In this document: one piece after another, positions 32,921-39,966 of the stretch
Layout: every line of letters begins with the position of its first letter
How positions within the stretch are numbered: position 1 is the stretch's first letter
NCBI GenBank assembly: GCA_016716265.1
Contig: JADJWQ010000002.1
Span: 829,001 to 893,000 of the forward strand
Direction of reading: 5' to 3'
Length of the DNA stretch: 64,000 nt
Source of the DNA: Planctomycetota bacterium
GTDB taxonomy: Bacteria; Planctomycetota; UBA1135; UBA2386
Program-made: the position numbers and the translations under genes
Notes under the pieces: model-generated
Told to the model about the DNA's origin: nothing
Database searches by the model: none
What the model saw: only the letters and a program-made list of their open reading frames with translations

Positions 32921-33970
32921 TCAGCGCTCCGCGAGCGCGAGCTGGACGAGGCGATCGAGCAGCGCGGGGAACGACAGGCCCGCCGCGGCCGCGCATTTCG
33001 GCAGCAGGCTCGCCGAGGTCATGCCGGGCAATGTGTTGACCTCGAGGATGCGCGGGCCGTCCGCGGTGACGATCATGTCGGTGCGCGACACGTGACGACA
33101 GGCCAGCGCGACGTGCGCGCGCACCGCGAGTTCGCCGACCGTGCGGAGCATCTCCGCATCGAGCCCGCGTGGCGGCACGACCTCGTCACAGCGACCGGCC
33201 TCGTACTTCGCCCGCACCGAGAAGTAGCCCTCTTCGGCGATCGGGTAGATACCGACCGGCGGCAAGGGCTGCGGCTGACCCGACGCGAGGTCCTCGAGCA
33301 CCGGGACGCTGATCTCCTCACCGCGCAAGGCCGCCTCGGCGACCAGCCGTGCACTCGCGTGTTCGGCGACGAACGACGCGACGTCGGCAGCGCTGTCGGC
33401 GCGCTGCACGCCGAAGCTCGAGCCGGACACGTCGATCTTCAGGAAACACGGGAAGCCGAGCGCGGTCGCGACGCGCTCGGCGACGGTCACTGCGTCCACC
33501 CGTGCGGGGAACGTCAGCGCACGGCCCATCGGCAGACCGTGCGCGGTGAGGCACTCGCGCGTGCGGAGCTTGTCCATCGCGACCGCCGACGCCGCGACGC
33601 CCGCGCCGACGTAGCGGATCCCGTACAGATCGAGCAGCGCCTGCACACGTCCGTCCTCGCCGAACGCGCCGTGCAATGCCGGGAACACGACATCGATGTG
33701 CGCTTCGTCGAGCAGCGCATCGATGGCGGCACCGGGACGCCGCGCGACCCCCTCCGCCGCCAGGTCGAACCGCGCGTCGTCGCGCGGGGCGACGCGCCAG
33801 ACCCCGTCACGGTCGATCCGAACGGGCCGGCACGCGTAGCGCGCGGGGTCGAGATGCCGGCACACCTCCCGCGCCGAAGCGATCGAGACGTCGTGCTCGA
33901 GCGAGGGCCCACCGCCGAGCACCGCGACTCGCAGCGGGCGATCACCTGCGTGCGTGCCGGCGCTCGTCAT
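32921..33970 (-). CDS. ddl: D-alanine--D-alanine ligase
   Basis: 349 residues, ATP-grasp fold. Family motifs: VAVLGGGPSLEHDVSIASA at the N-terminus, FPALHGAFGEDGRVQALLDL, FPCFLKIDVSGSSFGVQRA for the ATP-binding lysine and loop, and the C-terminal DMIVTADGPRILEVNTLPGMT with metal ligands. It makes the D-Ala-D-Ala dipeptide of peptidoglycan in the cytoplasm. The gene is here beside HEAT/TPR membrane genes rather than in a dcw cluster. Its presence argues for a peptidoglycan wall. Confidence 0.95.
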   Translation of the reverse strand: MTSAGTHAGDRPLRVAVLGGGPSLEHDVSIASAREVCRHLDPARYACRPVRIDRDGVWRVAPRDDARFDLAAEGVARRPGAAIDALLDEAHIDVVFPALHGAFGEDGRVQALLDLYGIRYVGAGVAASAVAMDKLRTRECLTAHGLPMGRALTFPARVDAVTVAERVATALGFPCFLKIDVSGSSFGVQRADSAADVASFVAEHASARLVAEAALRGEEISVPVLEDLASGQPQPLPPVGIYPIAEEGYFSVRAKYEAGRCDEVVPPRGLDAEMLRTVGELAVRAHVALACRHVSRTDMIVTADGPRILEVNTLPGMTSASLLPKCAAAAGLSFPALLDRLVQLALAER

Positions 33971-33994
33971 CGGAGCGGCCTCCTGCGCCGTCCG

Positions 33995-34366
33995 TCAGGA
34001 CGCGCCCTGCGGGCCCGCCGCGGCCCGCGCCTCGGCCGCCTGCAGATCCTCGGAGATCGCCTCCAGCAGCCCGTCCATCAACTCGACCAGCAGCTTCTGC
34101 TGCCGCTCGAGCTGGACGACGCGACGCATGATCTTCTCCACGACCGGAGGCAGCACCGCCTCGGTCGTGTAGTTCTTGATCATCGCGAAGGTCTCCAGGC
34201 GCTCGGGGCTGGGCTCCTTGTGGAAATGGAACTCCAGGGGCTGCTCGAGAGTCTCCCTGATGCACTTCCGAAGCTGCTCCTGGGAACCGTCGTCGAGCCC
34301 GCTGTGCGTGATGCGGTGCGCGTCGACCTTGTAGGCGTGGAGGAGGTCGCGAAACTTCTTCTTCAC
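33995..34366 (-). CDS. Small helical protein of unknown function
   Basis: 123 residues from GTG 34366, with AAGGT upstream; the 14 nt before the start closely match the acpP leader (AGGTCGAATC-GTG). The protein begins VKKKFRDLLHAYKVDAHRI and contains a predicted coiled or helical stretch, VVEKIMRRVVQLERQQKLLV. No family is recognised. Base composition and Lys/Gln/Phe content differ from the neighbours, with a relatively low-GC 5' half. It lies between fabF and ddl on the same strand, following a GCTAGGAT box at the fabF stop. Conserved hypothetical status is a guess. Confidence 0.6.
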   Translation of the reverse strand: MKKKFRDLLHAYKVDAHRITHSGLDDGSQEQLRKCIRETLEQPLEFHFHKEPSPERLETFAMIKNYTTEAVLPPVVEKIMRRVVQLERQQKLLVELMDGLLEAISEDLQAAEARAAAGPQGAS

Positions 34367-34468
34367 GATTCGACCTTGGAGAAGTCGGAGAGGGGTCACG
34401 CCGCGGGCGGGACGGCATCGACCGGCCTCGCACACGGCCTGCGGCGGACGGCAGATCCTGGAGCCGCG

Positions 34469-34474
34469 ATCCTA
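34469..34474 (-). promoter_or_regulatory. TAGGAT -10-like box at the fabF stop
   Basis: GCTAGGAT matches GYTASNMT, and its TAG is the fabF stop codon, the third such overlap in the window. It would transcribe the small unknown gene at 34366 and possibly ddl, with a leader near 95 nt. Confidence 0.35.
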
Positions 34475-35716
34475 GCCCTCGAAGCGCGCCAGGGCCAGAC
34501 AGGTGTTGTGCCCGCCGAAGCCCAGCGAGTTGCTGAGCGCCGCGTCGACGCGCACCTCGCGTGCCTCGTTGGGCACGTAGTCGAGGTCACAGTCCGGATC
34601 GGGAGTCTCGTAGTTGATCGTCGGCGGAAGCTGGCCTCGCTCGATCGCGAGCGCCGTGAACACCAGCTCGACAGCACCGGACGCACCGAGCAGGTGCCCC
34701 ACCATCGACTTGGTCGAGGAGACGTGCAGCTCGTGGGCGTGGGCGCCGAGCACCTTCTTGATCGCGAGCGTCTCGATCTTGTCGTTCAGCGAGGTGCTCG
34801 TGCCGTGCGCGTTGATGTAGCCGATGCGCTCCGGCGTCAGTCCGCCGTCGCGGAGGGCTTGCTGGATCGCGCGGCACGCGCCCTTGCCCTCGTCGTCGGG
34901 AGCGGTGATGTGGAACGCGTCGTCGGTCGACCCGTAGCCGACCAGCTCCGCCAGGATCGTCGCGCCGCGCGCCTTCGCGTGCTCGAGCTCCTCGATGACG
35001 AGCGCTCCCGCGCCCTCACCCATCACGAAGCCGTCGCGATCGCGATCGAACGGCCGGGATGCGCGGGTCGGCTCGTCATTGCGCGTCGACAGAGCCTTCA
35101 GGGAGCAGAAGCCCGCGAGCGACAGCGCCGTCGTCGCGGCTTCGCTGCCGCCGGTCAACATCACGTCACACTCACCCCATTGGACCGCACGGAACGCCAT
35201 GCCGATCGCATGGCCGGCGCTCGCGCAGGCCGAGGACGTCGCGAAGCAGGTCCCTTCCAGTCCGAATCGGATCGCCGACTCGCCGGCGAGCGCATTGGAC
35301 ATCATCTTGGGGATGAAGAACGGGCTGACGCGCCGCGGACCGCGCTCGAGGAACAGCTCCTTGGTCTTCTCGAGTTCCTGGATGCCACCGATGCCGGTGC
35401 CCAGGATGCAGCCGACCCGCGTGCGGTCCTCGCGGTCGAGGTCGAGCCCGGAGCGCGTGAGGGCCTCCTTGCCCGCGACGAGCATGTACTGCGTGTACAC
35501 GTCGAGCTTGCGCGTGTCGGGAACCGAGAAGTGCGCGGCGGGATCGAAGTCGCGCACCTGGCACGCGAACTTCGTCGGGTGCTCCGAAACGTCGAACGAC
35601 GTGATCGGCGCGGCTCCCGAGCGCCCGGCGAGCAACGCATCCCAGGTGGATTCGAGATCGAGGCCGAGCGGGGTGACGACCCCGAGGCCGGTGACGACGA
35701 CGCGACGTCTGCTCAT
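34472..35716 (-). CDS. fabF: Beta-ketoacyl-ACP synthase II
   Basis: 414 residues, standard FabF length. The condensing Cys164 is in SSACASAGHAIG, and the two His in INAHGTSTSLND and KSMVGHLLGASG complete the Cys-His-His triad. VVVTGLGVVTPLG marks the N-terminus. It elongates acyl-ACP with malonyl-ACP. ATG 35716 has a good Shine-Dalgarno (CAGGAGC, 6 nt gap), the last of six such sequences in a 15-nt tandem repeat. An in-frame upstream extension exists but is an Arg-Ser-Asn reading of that repeat and is rejected. It follows acpP after 283 nt. Confidence 0.96.
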   Translation of the reverse strand: MSRRRVVVTGLGVVTPLGLDLESTWDALLAGRSGAAPITSFDVSEHPTKFACQVRDFDPAAHFSVPDTRKLDVYTQYMLVAGKEALTRSGLDLDREDRTRVGCILGTGIGGIQELEKTKELFLERGPRRVSPFFIPKMMSNALAGESAIRFGLEGTCFATSSACASAGHAIGMAFRAVQWGECDVMLTGGSEAATTALSLAGFCSLKALSTRNDEPTRASRPFDRDRDGFVMGEGAGALVIEELEHAKARGATILAELVGYGSTDDAFHITAPDDEGKGACRAIQQALRDGGLTPERIGYINAHGTSTSLNDKIETLAIKKVLGAHAHELHVSSTKSMVGHLLGASGAVELVFTALAIERGQLPPTINYETPDPDCDLDYVPNEAREVRVDAALSNSLGFGGHNTCLALARFEG

Positions 35717-35722
35717 GTCCCT

Positions 35723-35812
35723 GCTCCTGTTCCGCTGGCTCCTGTTCCGCCGGCTCCTGTTGCGCCGGCTCCTGTTGCGCCGGCTCCTGCTCCGCCAGCT
35801 CCTGCCCAGCTC
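35723..35812 (-). repeat. Six 15-nt tandem repeats, each with a Shine-Dalgarno sequence
   Basis: On the coding strand every unit contains CAGGAGC, spaced exactly 15 nt, at + positions 35723, 35738, 35753, 35768, 35783 and 35798. The middle units read CGGCGCAACAGGAGC; the outer ones are diverged. The copy nearest fabF ends 6 nt before the ATG and is the working ribosome-binding site. The array lies entirely in the fabF leader. Confidence 0.85.
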
Positions 35813-35999
35813 GACGCGGAGTTCCGCGCACTGCGGCAGCGACGGACCGCGCGGACCTCGCTGCGGGCGATGCGAGGCCGCCGTCGACGCCGAATGCATA
35901 CGCCGGCCCGCCGACCAGCAGGTCCGGCGGATCCGGACGCGACCGTGACCCCGCGGGCTGGCGGTGCTGCGGGCCGCACGATCCGCTCCGGTGGCAGCG

Positions 36000-36236
36000 T
36001 CAGGAGGTCTTGTCCTGGATGTACTTCACGGCGTCGCCGACGCGCTCGATCTTCTCGGCATCCTCGTCGGGGATGTTCACCCCGAACGCGTCCTCGAACT
36101 CCATGACGAGCTCGACGGTGTCCAGCGAGTCCGCACCCAGATCGTTGATGAAGTGCGTCTCCATCGTGACCTTGTCGGCGCTGGTGCCGAGCTTGTCGCA
36201 GACGATCTTGATGACGCGCTCCTCGATTTGCGACAC
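36000..36236 (-). CDS. acpP: Acyl carrier protein
   Basis: 78 residues, acidic, typical ACP. Ser37 in LGADSLDTVEL is the phosphopantetheine attachment site. It carries acyl chains for the neighbouring Fab enzymes and PlsX. GTG 36236 has AGAGGT upstream, and its leader resembles that of the small gene at 34366. A longer reading from 36383 would add a Pro/Arg-rich segment with no ACP similarity. An 8-bp hairpin lies in the leader at 36292-36322. Confidence 0.96.
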   Translation of the reverse strand: MSQIEERVIKIVCDKLGTSADKVTMETHFINDLGADSLDTVELVMEFEDAFGVNIPDEDAEKIERVGDAVKYIQDKTS

Positions 36237-36291
36237 GATTCGACCTCTCGAATGGCTTGGGGGTTGATGGTGTGAAGTCAGCGAATTTGCC

Positions 36292-36322
36292 GCCGCGAAG
36301 CGGGTTGTCCAGTGTTCGCGGC
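36292..36322 (-). promoter_or_regulatory. Hairpin in the acpP leader
   Basis: GCCGCGAA and TTCGCGGC form a perfect 8-bp stem with a 15-nt loop between fabG and acpP. It could be a processing or stabilising hairpin that lets acpP be expressed above fabG, or a partial terminator. Confidence 0.35.
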
Positions 36323-36424
36323 GCGAATCGGCGGGAATCTTGAGCGGCGGTGGACGCGTCCACACTCCGTTCGGAAGCCGCACCGCGGCGTCCGAAGTCC
36401 GGGCCGAGCGGCCCGCTGCGCGGC

Positions 36425-37177
36425 TCAGATCGTCATGCCTCCGTCGACGACGAGCACCTGCCCGGTGACGTACGCCCCCGCGTCACTCGCGAGGAAGGCG
36501 ACCACGGCAGCCACGTCGGCCGGTGTGCCCAGCCGGCGCAGCGCGACCGAAGCGAGGATCTGCTCGCGGACCTTCTCGGGGAGGTTCGCGGTCATGTCGG
36601 TCTCGATGAACCCGGGAGCGACCACGTTCGCGGTCAGGCCGCGCGAGCCGAACTCCTTGGCGATCGACCGCGCCAGCCCGACGAGCCCGGCCTTGCTCGC
36701 CGCGTAGTTCGCCTGGCCGGCGTTGCCGGTCAGCCCGACGACCGACCCGACGAACACGATGCGCGGTGACGGTGCCTTCGTCATCGAGCGGATCAGCGCC
36801 TGGCTGAGCAGGAACGCCCCGCGCAGGTTGACGTTGACTGTCTGGTCGAAGTCGGCAGCCGTCATGCGCAGGAACGAGCCGTCCTTCGTCACTCCGGCGT
36901 TGTTGACGAGGATGCTCGGCGCGCCGCCCGACACGATCTTGTCGACGAGCGCGGCGATCGCGTCGGGGTTCGACACGTCGGCCGCGAACGCCTCACCGCT
37001 GCCACCGGCCGCAGCGATCTCGCGCAGCGTGTCGTCGCAGCCACCCGCGCGGGTGGACACGCACAGCACGTGCGCCCCGCCGCGAGCGAGTTCGACGGCG
37101 ATCGCGCGGCCGATGCCGCGCGACGCGCCGGTCACCACGGCACGCCGGCCGGTCAGGGGAGCATTCGGATTGGTCAT
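36425..37177 (-). CDS. fabG: 3-oxoacyl-ACP reductase
   Basis: 250 residues, short-chain dehydrogenase fold. NADPH-binding VTGASRGIGRAIAVELA at the start, NNAG in ILVNNAGVTKDG, the catalytic Ser in VGSVVGLTGNAGQ, and Tyr/Lys in NYAASKAGLVG. VVDGGMTI ends the protein. It reduces beta-ketoacyl-ACP in fatty-acid elongation. It sits 30 nt after fabH; no fabD lies between them, unlike many fab clusters. Confidence 0.96.
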   Translation of the reverse strand: MTNPNAPLTGRRAVVTGASRGIGRAIAVELARGGAHVLCVSTRAGGCDDTLREIAAAGGSGEAFAADVSNPDAIAALVDKIVSGGAPSILVNNAGVTKDGSFLRMTAADFDQTVNVNLRGAFLLSQALIRSMTKAPSPRIVFVGSVVGLTGNAGQANYAASKAGLVGLARSIAKEFGSRGLTANVVAPGFIETDMTANLPEKVREQILASVALRRLGTPADVAAVVAFLASDAGAYVTGQVLVVDGGMTI

Positions 37178-37207
37178 CGGTGCATTCCGAGGCGGGTCAC
37201 GCGGCGC

Positions 37208-38233
37208 TCACCAGCGCAGCAGCACGTGGCCCCAGGTGAGTCCGGCGCCGAACGCGACGCAGCAGACGAGCTTGCCCGGCACGAGACGGCCTGCCGCACG
37301 CGCCTCGTACAGCGCGAGCGGCACCGACGCCGCCGAGGTGTTGCCATAGCGGTCGATGTTCACGAACACGCGGTCCATCGGTAGCCCGCATTGCTCCGCG
37401 GCGCTCTCGATGATCCGCAGGTTGACCTGGTGCGGCACCACGAGACCCAGCTCGTCGTCGCCGTACGGCGCCAGTGCCTTCTCGACCAGGTCGACGAAGG
37501 TCGTGACCGCGAACCGATAGATCTGCCGGCCCTGCATGCGCACGAAGTGCTCGCGACGCTCGACGGTGTCGAACGTCGCCGGCGACTTCGTGCCTCCGGC
37601 CGGAAGGCTCAGCGCATCGGCCTCGCCGCCGCGCATGCCGCTGCTGCCGCCCAGGTACTCGCCCCGGCCGGCGCGCTCGAGTGTCGTGAAGACCGCGGCC
37701 CCGGCGCCGTCGCCGAAGATGACGCAGGTGCCGCGGTCCATGTAGTCGACGATGGCACTCAGCTTCTCTACCCCGACCACCAGCACCGTCTCGTAGGCGC
37801 CGGTCGCGATGAACTGTGCCGCGGTCTGCGCGCCGACCACGAAGCCACTGCAGGCTGCGCCGATGTCGAAGCCCCCCGCCTGCGGCGCGCCGATGCGATG
37901 CGCGATCTCGCAGGCGGTCGCCGGGAAGATGTAGTCGCCCGTCACCGTGGCGCACAGCAGCAGATCGACGGCGCCTGCGCCGATGCCGGCGTCGGCGAGA
38001 GCCTCGAGCGCCGCGCGCGCCCCCATCTCGCTGGCGAGCTCGCCGGGCGCCGCGATGCGCCGTTCGCGGATGCCGGTCCGCTGGACGATCCACTCGTCGC
38101 TCGTGTCGACCGCGCGCTCGAGCTCGGCGTTCGTCAGCCGGCGCTCGGGAACGTAGTGGCCGAGCCCGGCGATCCCGACACGGCGGAGCGCGCCGGCCGG
38201 CCGAGGCCGCGGTGTGATCGACGGGTCGGTCAT
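37208..38233 (-). CDS. fabH: Beta-ketoacyl-ACP synthase III
   Basis: 341 residues. The catalytic Cys128 is in DIGAACSGFVVG; His in VVPHQVN and Asn in DRYGNTSAASVPLAL complete the triad. GIAGLGHYVPERRLTN and DEWIVQRTGIRERRI are family N-terminal motifs. It condenses acetyl-CoA with malonyl-ACP to start fatty-acid synthesis. It lies 9 nt after plsX, so they are co-transcribed. Confidence 0.96.
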   Translation of the reverse strand: MTDPSITPRPRPAGALRRVGIAGLGHYVPERRLTNAELERAVDTSDEWIVQRTGIRERRIAAPGELASEMGARAALEALADAGIGAGAVDLLLCATVTGDYIFPATACEIAHRIGAPQAGGFDIGAACSGFVVGAQTAAQFIATGAYETVLVVGVEKLSAIVDYMDRGTCVIFGDGAGAAVFTTLERAGRGEYLGGSSGMRGGEADALSLPAGGTKSPATFDTVERREHFVRMQGRQIYRFAVTTFVDLVEKALAPYGDDELGLVVPHQVNLRIIESAAEQCGLPMDRVFVNIDRYGNTSAASVPLALYEARAAGRLVPGKLVCCVAFGAGLTWGHVLLRW

Positions 38234-38242
38234 CTCAGCACC

Positions 38243-39313
38243 TCAAGCCGGGTCGGTCTGCACGCCTGGGGTCTTCCCCTCGGTTGCACCCGCACTCTCG
38301 AGCTGCCGCGCGAAGCGCACGATGTGGGAGTTCACCCGCGCGCCGACGGCACGCGCCGCGAAGCGGATCGCGTTGGCGAAGGCCGGTGCCTCGGAGCGCC
38401 CGTGGCAGATCGTGACGATGCCCTCGACGCCGAGCAGCAGCGCACCACCGTATTCGGAGTAGTCGACGTCCTGCTTCATGCGGCCGACCACGCGGCCGAG
38501 CTGCTGCTGCTCGATCCCGACCTCGCCCATCAGCCGCGCCATCGCTCGCAGCATGTACTCGGCGCAGCCCTCGCTGACCTTCAAGAGCACGTTGCCGGTG
38601 AAGCCATCGCTGACGATGACGTCGCAGACGCCGGAGAATACGTCGACACCCTCGATGTTGCCGACGAAGCGGAAGTTCGAGCGCGCATTGCGGAGCAGCT
38701 CGCGCGCTTCCCGCACCAGCGGATTGCCCTTCTTGTCCTCCGAGCCGATGTTCATCAGGCCGACGCGCGGCTCCTGCACGCCGAGCGCATCGTGCACGTA
38801 GGCCGATCCCATCACGGCGTAGTGCAGCATGTCGATTGCCTTCGGCTGCGGATTGGCGCCGACGTCGATCAGCGTGAACGGGCCACGCTCGCCGTTGATC
38901 GTCACGGCGATCCCCGGCCGGCGGATCCCCTCGAGGCAGCGGAGTCCGAGCGTCGCGGACGCGACGACGAGCCCGGTATTGCCGGCGCTGACGAACGCGT
39001 CGGCCTGGCCGGCCTTCACGAGCCCGATGCCCTCGGCGACGCTGTTGCGCGGCAGCCGGCGCATCGCCTCGACCGGGGTCTCGCGCCCCGACAGCTCGTC
39101 GGGGGCATCGTGTCTCCTGGCCGCGGCGAGCGGGTCGTCACCCTTGCGGTCGGCGGCGCGCTCGGCGAGCGCCGCGTCGACGCGCGCGGCGGGGCCGACG
39201 AGGACGACGTCCTCGGCGCGCACGTCACCGCGCTCCACGGCCAACCGGGCCCCGGCGACGACGGCCGCCGGGCCATGGTCGCCACCCATCGTGTCCAGTG
39301 CGATTCGAGCCAA
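38243..39313 (-). CDS. plsX: Phosphate acyltransferase PlsX
   Basis: 356 residues from TTG 39313, beginning LARIALDTMGGDHGP, the exact PlsX N-terminus; the next Met would remove the first strand, so TTG is chosen. Other motifs: VSAGNTGLVVASATLGLRCL, LIDVGANPQPKA and IVSDGFTGNVLLK. It makes acyl-phosphate from acyl-ACP for phospholipid synthesis at the membrane. No Shine-Dalgarno is evident. It follows rpmF after 331 nt and precedes fabH by 9 nt, the conserved rpmF-plsX-fabH order. Confidence 0.95.
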   Translation of the reverse strand: MARIALDTMGGDHGPAAVVAGARLAVERGDVRAEDVVLVGPAARVDAALAERAADRKGDDPLAAARRHDAPDELSGRETPVEAMRRLPRNSVAEGIGLVKAGQADAFVSAGNTGLVVASATLGLRCLEGIRRPGIAVTINGERGPFTLIDVGANPQPKAIDMLHYAVMGSAYVHDALGVQEPRVGLMNIGSEDKKGNPLVREARELLRNARSNFRFVGNIEGVDVFSGVCDVIVSDGFTGNVLLKVSEGCAEYMLRAMARLMGEVGIEQQQLGRVVGRMKQDVDYSEYGGALLLGVEGIVTICHGRSEAPAFANAIRFAARAVGARVNSHIVRFARQLESAGATEGKTPGVQTDPA

Positions 39314-39644
39314 GTTCGGAAGCGGTCCGCTCGGGGAGATCGGCGAGCGCCGGGTTGCGCGGCTCGGCCAGGGGGCACCGTGCGGCGGACGACGCACGGA
39401 GTTCGGCGCGGCGAGGGTGGGGTGGGCGCGCGGCCCGGCCGCATCGGTGGGACGAGAATGCCGAGCGGAGGGCCGCACGGCAAGCGATCCGCGACACCGC
39501 CGCACGAGCCCCACGCGACGGGGCTGCGCCGGAGTCGGCGCGCGCCGGCACCGCGCGCGTCAGGCCGACGTCGGGGTCACACCGACGCCCGGATCAGACC
39601 GACGCCCGGATCAGAGCGACGCCCGGATCAGACCGACGACCGGA
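39314..39644 (-). other. Gene-free region between rpmF and plsX
   Basis: 331 nt with no supported gene. Its rpmF-proximal part is the array of 17-nt repeats (39558-39659); the rest is GC-rich without a clear promoter or terminator. Open frames through it are Arg/Pro-rich and match nothing. Confidence 0.5.
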
Positions 39645-39659
39645 TCACGACGACGCGCG
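39558..39659 (-). repeat. 17-nt tandem repeat array spanning the rpmF stop
   Basis: About six units of the 17-mer GATCAGACCGACGCCCG (+ strand), the central three nearly perfect and the outer ones diverged. The array begins inside the last codons of rpmF, contains its TGA stop and continues into the intergenic region. A 17-nt period shifts frame every unit, so it is not a protein repeat. There are no spacers, so it is not CRISPR. Confidence 0.85.
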
Positions 39660-39833
39660 CGTGGCGATGATCGCGCCCTTCTTGCGGTAGTGGCCGCAGG
39701 ACGGGCAGATGTGGTGCGGCCGGATCATCGTGCTGCAGTGCGCGCACTTCACCAGCTCCGCCGCAGGGACGCCCTGGTTGCGGCGGCGGTTGCCGCGCCG
39801 CGAGCGACTGACCCGTCTCTTGGGGACTGCCAT
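39645..39833 (-). CDS. rpmF: 50S ribosomal protein L32
   Basis: 62 residues, very basic. MAVPKRRVSRSRRGNRR is the L32 N-terminus; Cys30, Cys33, Cys43 and Cys46 form the zinc-ribbon version. Structural protein of the large ribosomal subunit. ATG 39833; the last residues and the stop lie in the 17-nt repeat array. A good promoter (TTGACC, 16 nt, TATGCT) is at 39914-39941. Confidence 0.96.
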   Translation of the reverse strand: MAVPKRRVSRSRRGNRRRNQGVPAAELVKCAHCSTMIRPHHICPSCGHYRKKGAIIATRASS

Positions 39834-39913
39834 GTTCGACTCCGCTGTGCCGGGGCCGTCCCGCCCCGCGCACGCGGAGCTCTGGAGCGACGGATCGGCG
39901 AAAGGGGCGCGAG

Positions 39914-39941
39914 AGCATAGCGCCACGCGCCGCCCGGTCAA
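39914..39941 (-). promoter_or_regulatory. Sigma70-type promoter of rpmF
   Basis: TTGACC at 39936-39941 and TATGCT at 39914-39919 (minus strand) are 16 nt apart, giving a leader of about 75 nt before rpmF. One of the clearest promoters in the window. It probably drives rpmF, and perhaps plsX-fabHG. Confidence 0.65.
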
Positions 39942-39966
39942 CGCCGGATCGGCGCGGCGCGCGGCG

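Noticed and set aside
35713..35899. N-terminally extended FabF starting near 35899
   Set aside because: The extension is an Arg-Ser-Asn reading of the tandem Shine-Dalgarno repeats with no FabF similarity; the ATG at 35716 has a well-placed ribosome-binding site.
31856..36106. Very long open frame (over 1400 codons) on the plus strand through ddl, fabF and acpP
   Set aside because: Arg/Ser/Pro-rich with no family motif, antisense to clear genes on the minus strand; typical of very high GC DNA. The same holds for long frames at 1272-3689, 11793-15086, 28514-30961, 37391-39670 and 39709-43185.
39558..39659. CRISPR array
   Set aside because: Units are directly adjacent 17-mers with no unique spacers and no cas genes; likewise the 15-nt units at 35723-35812.
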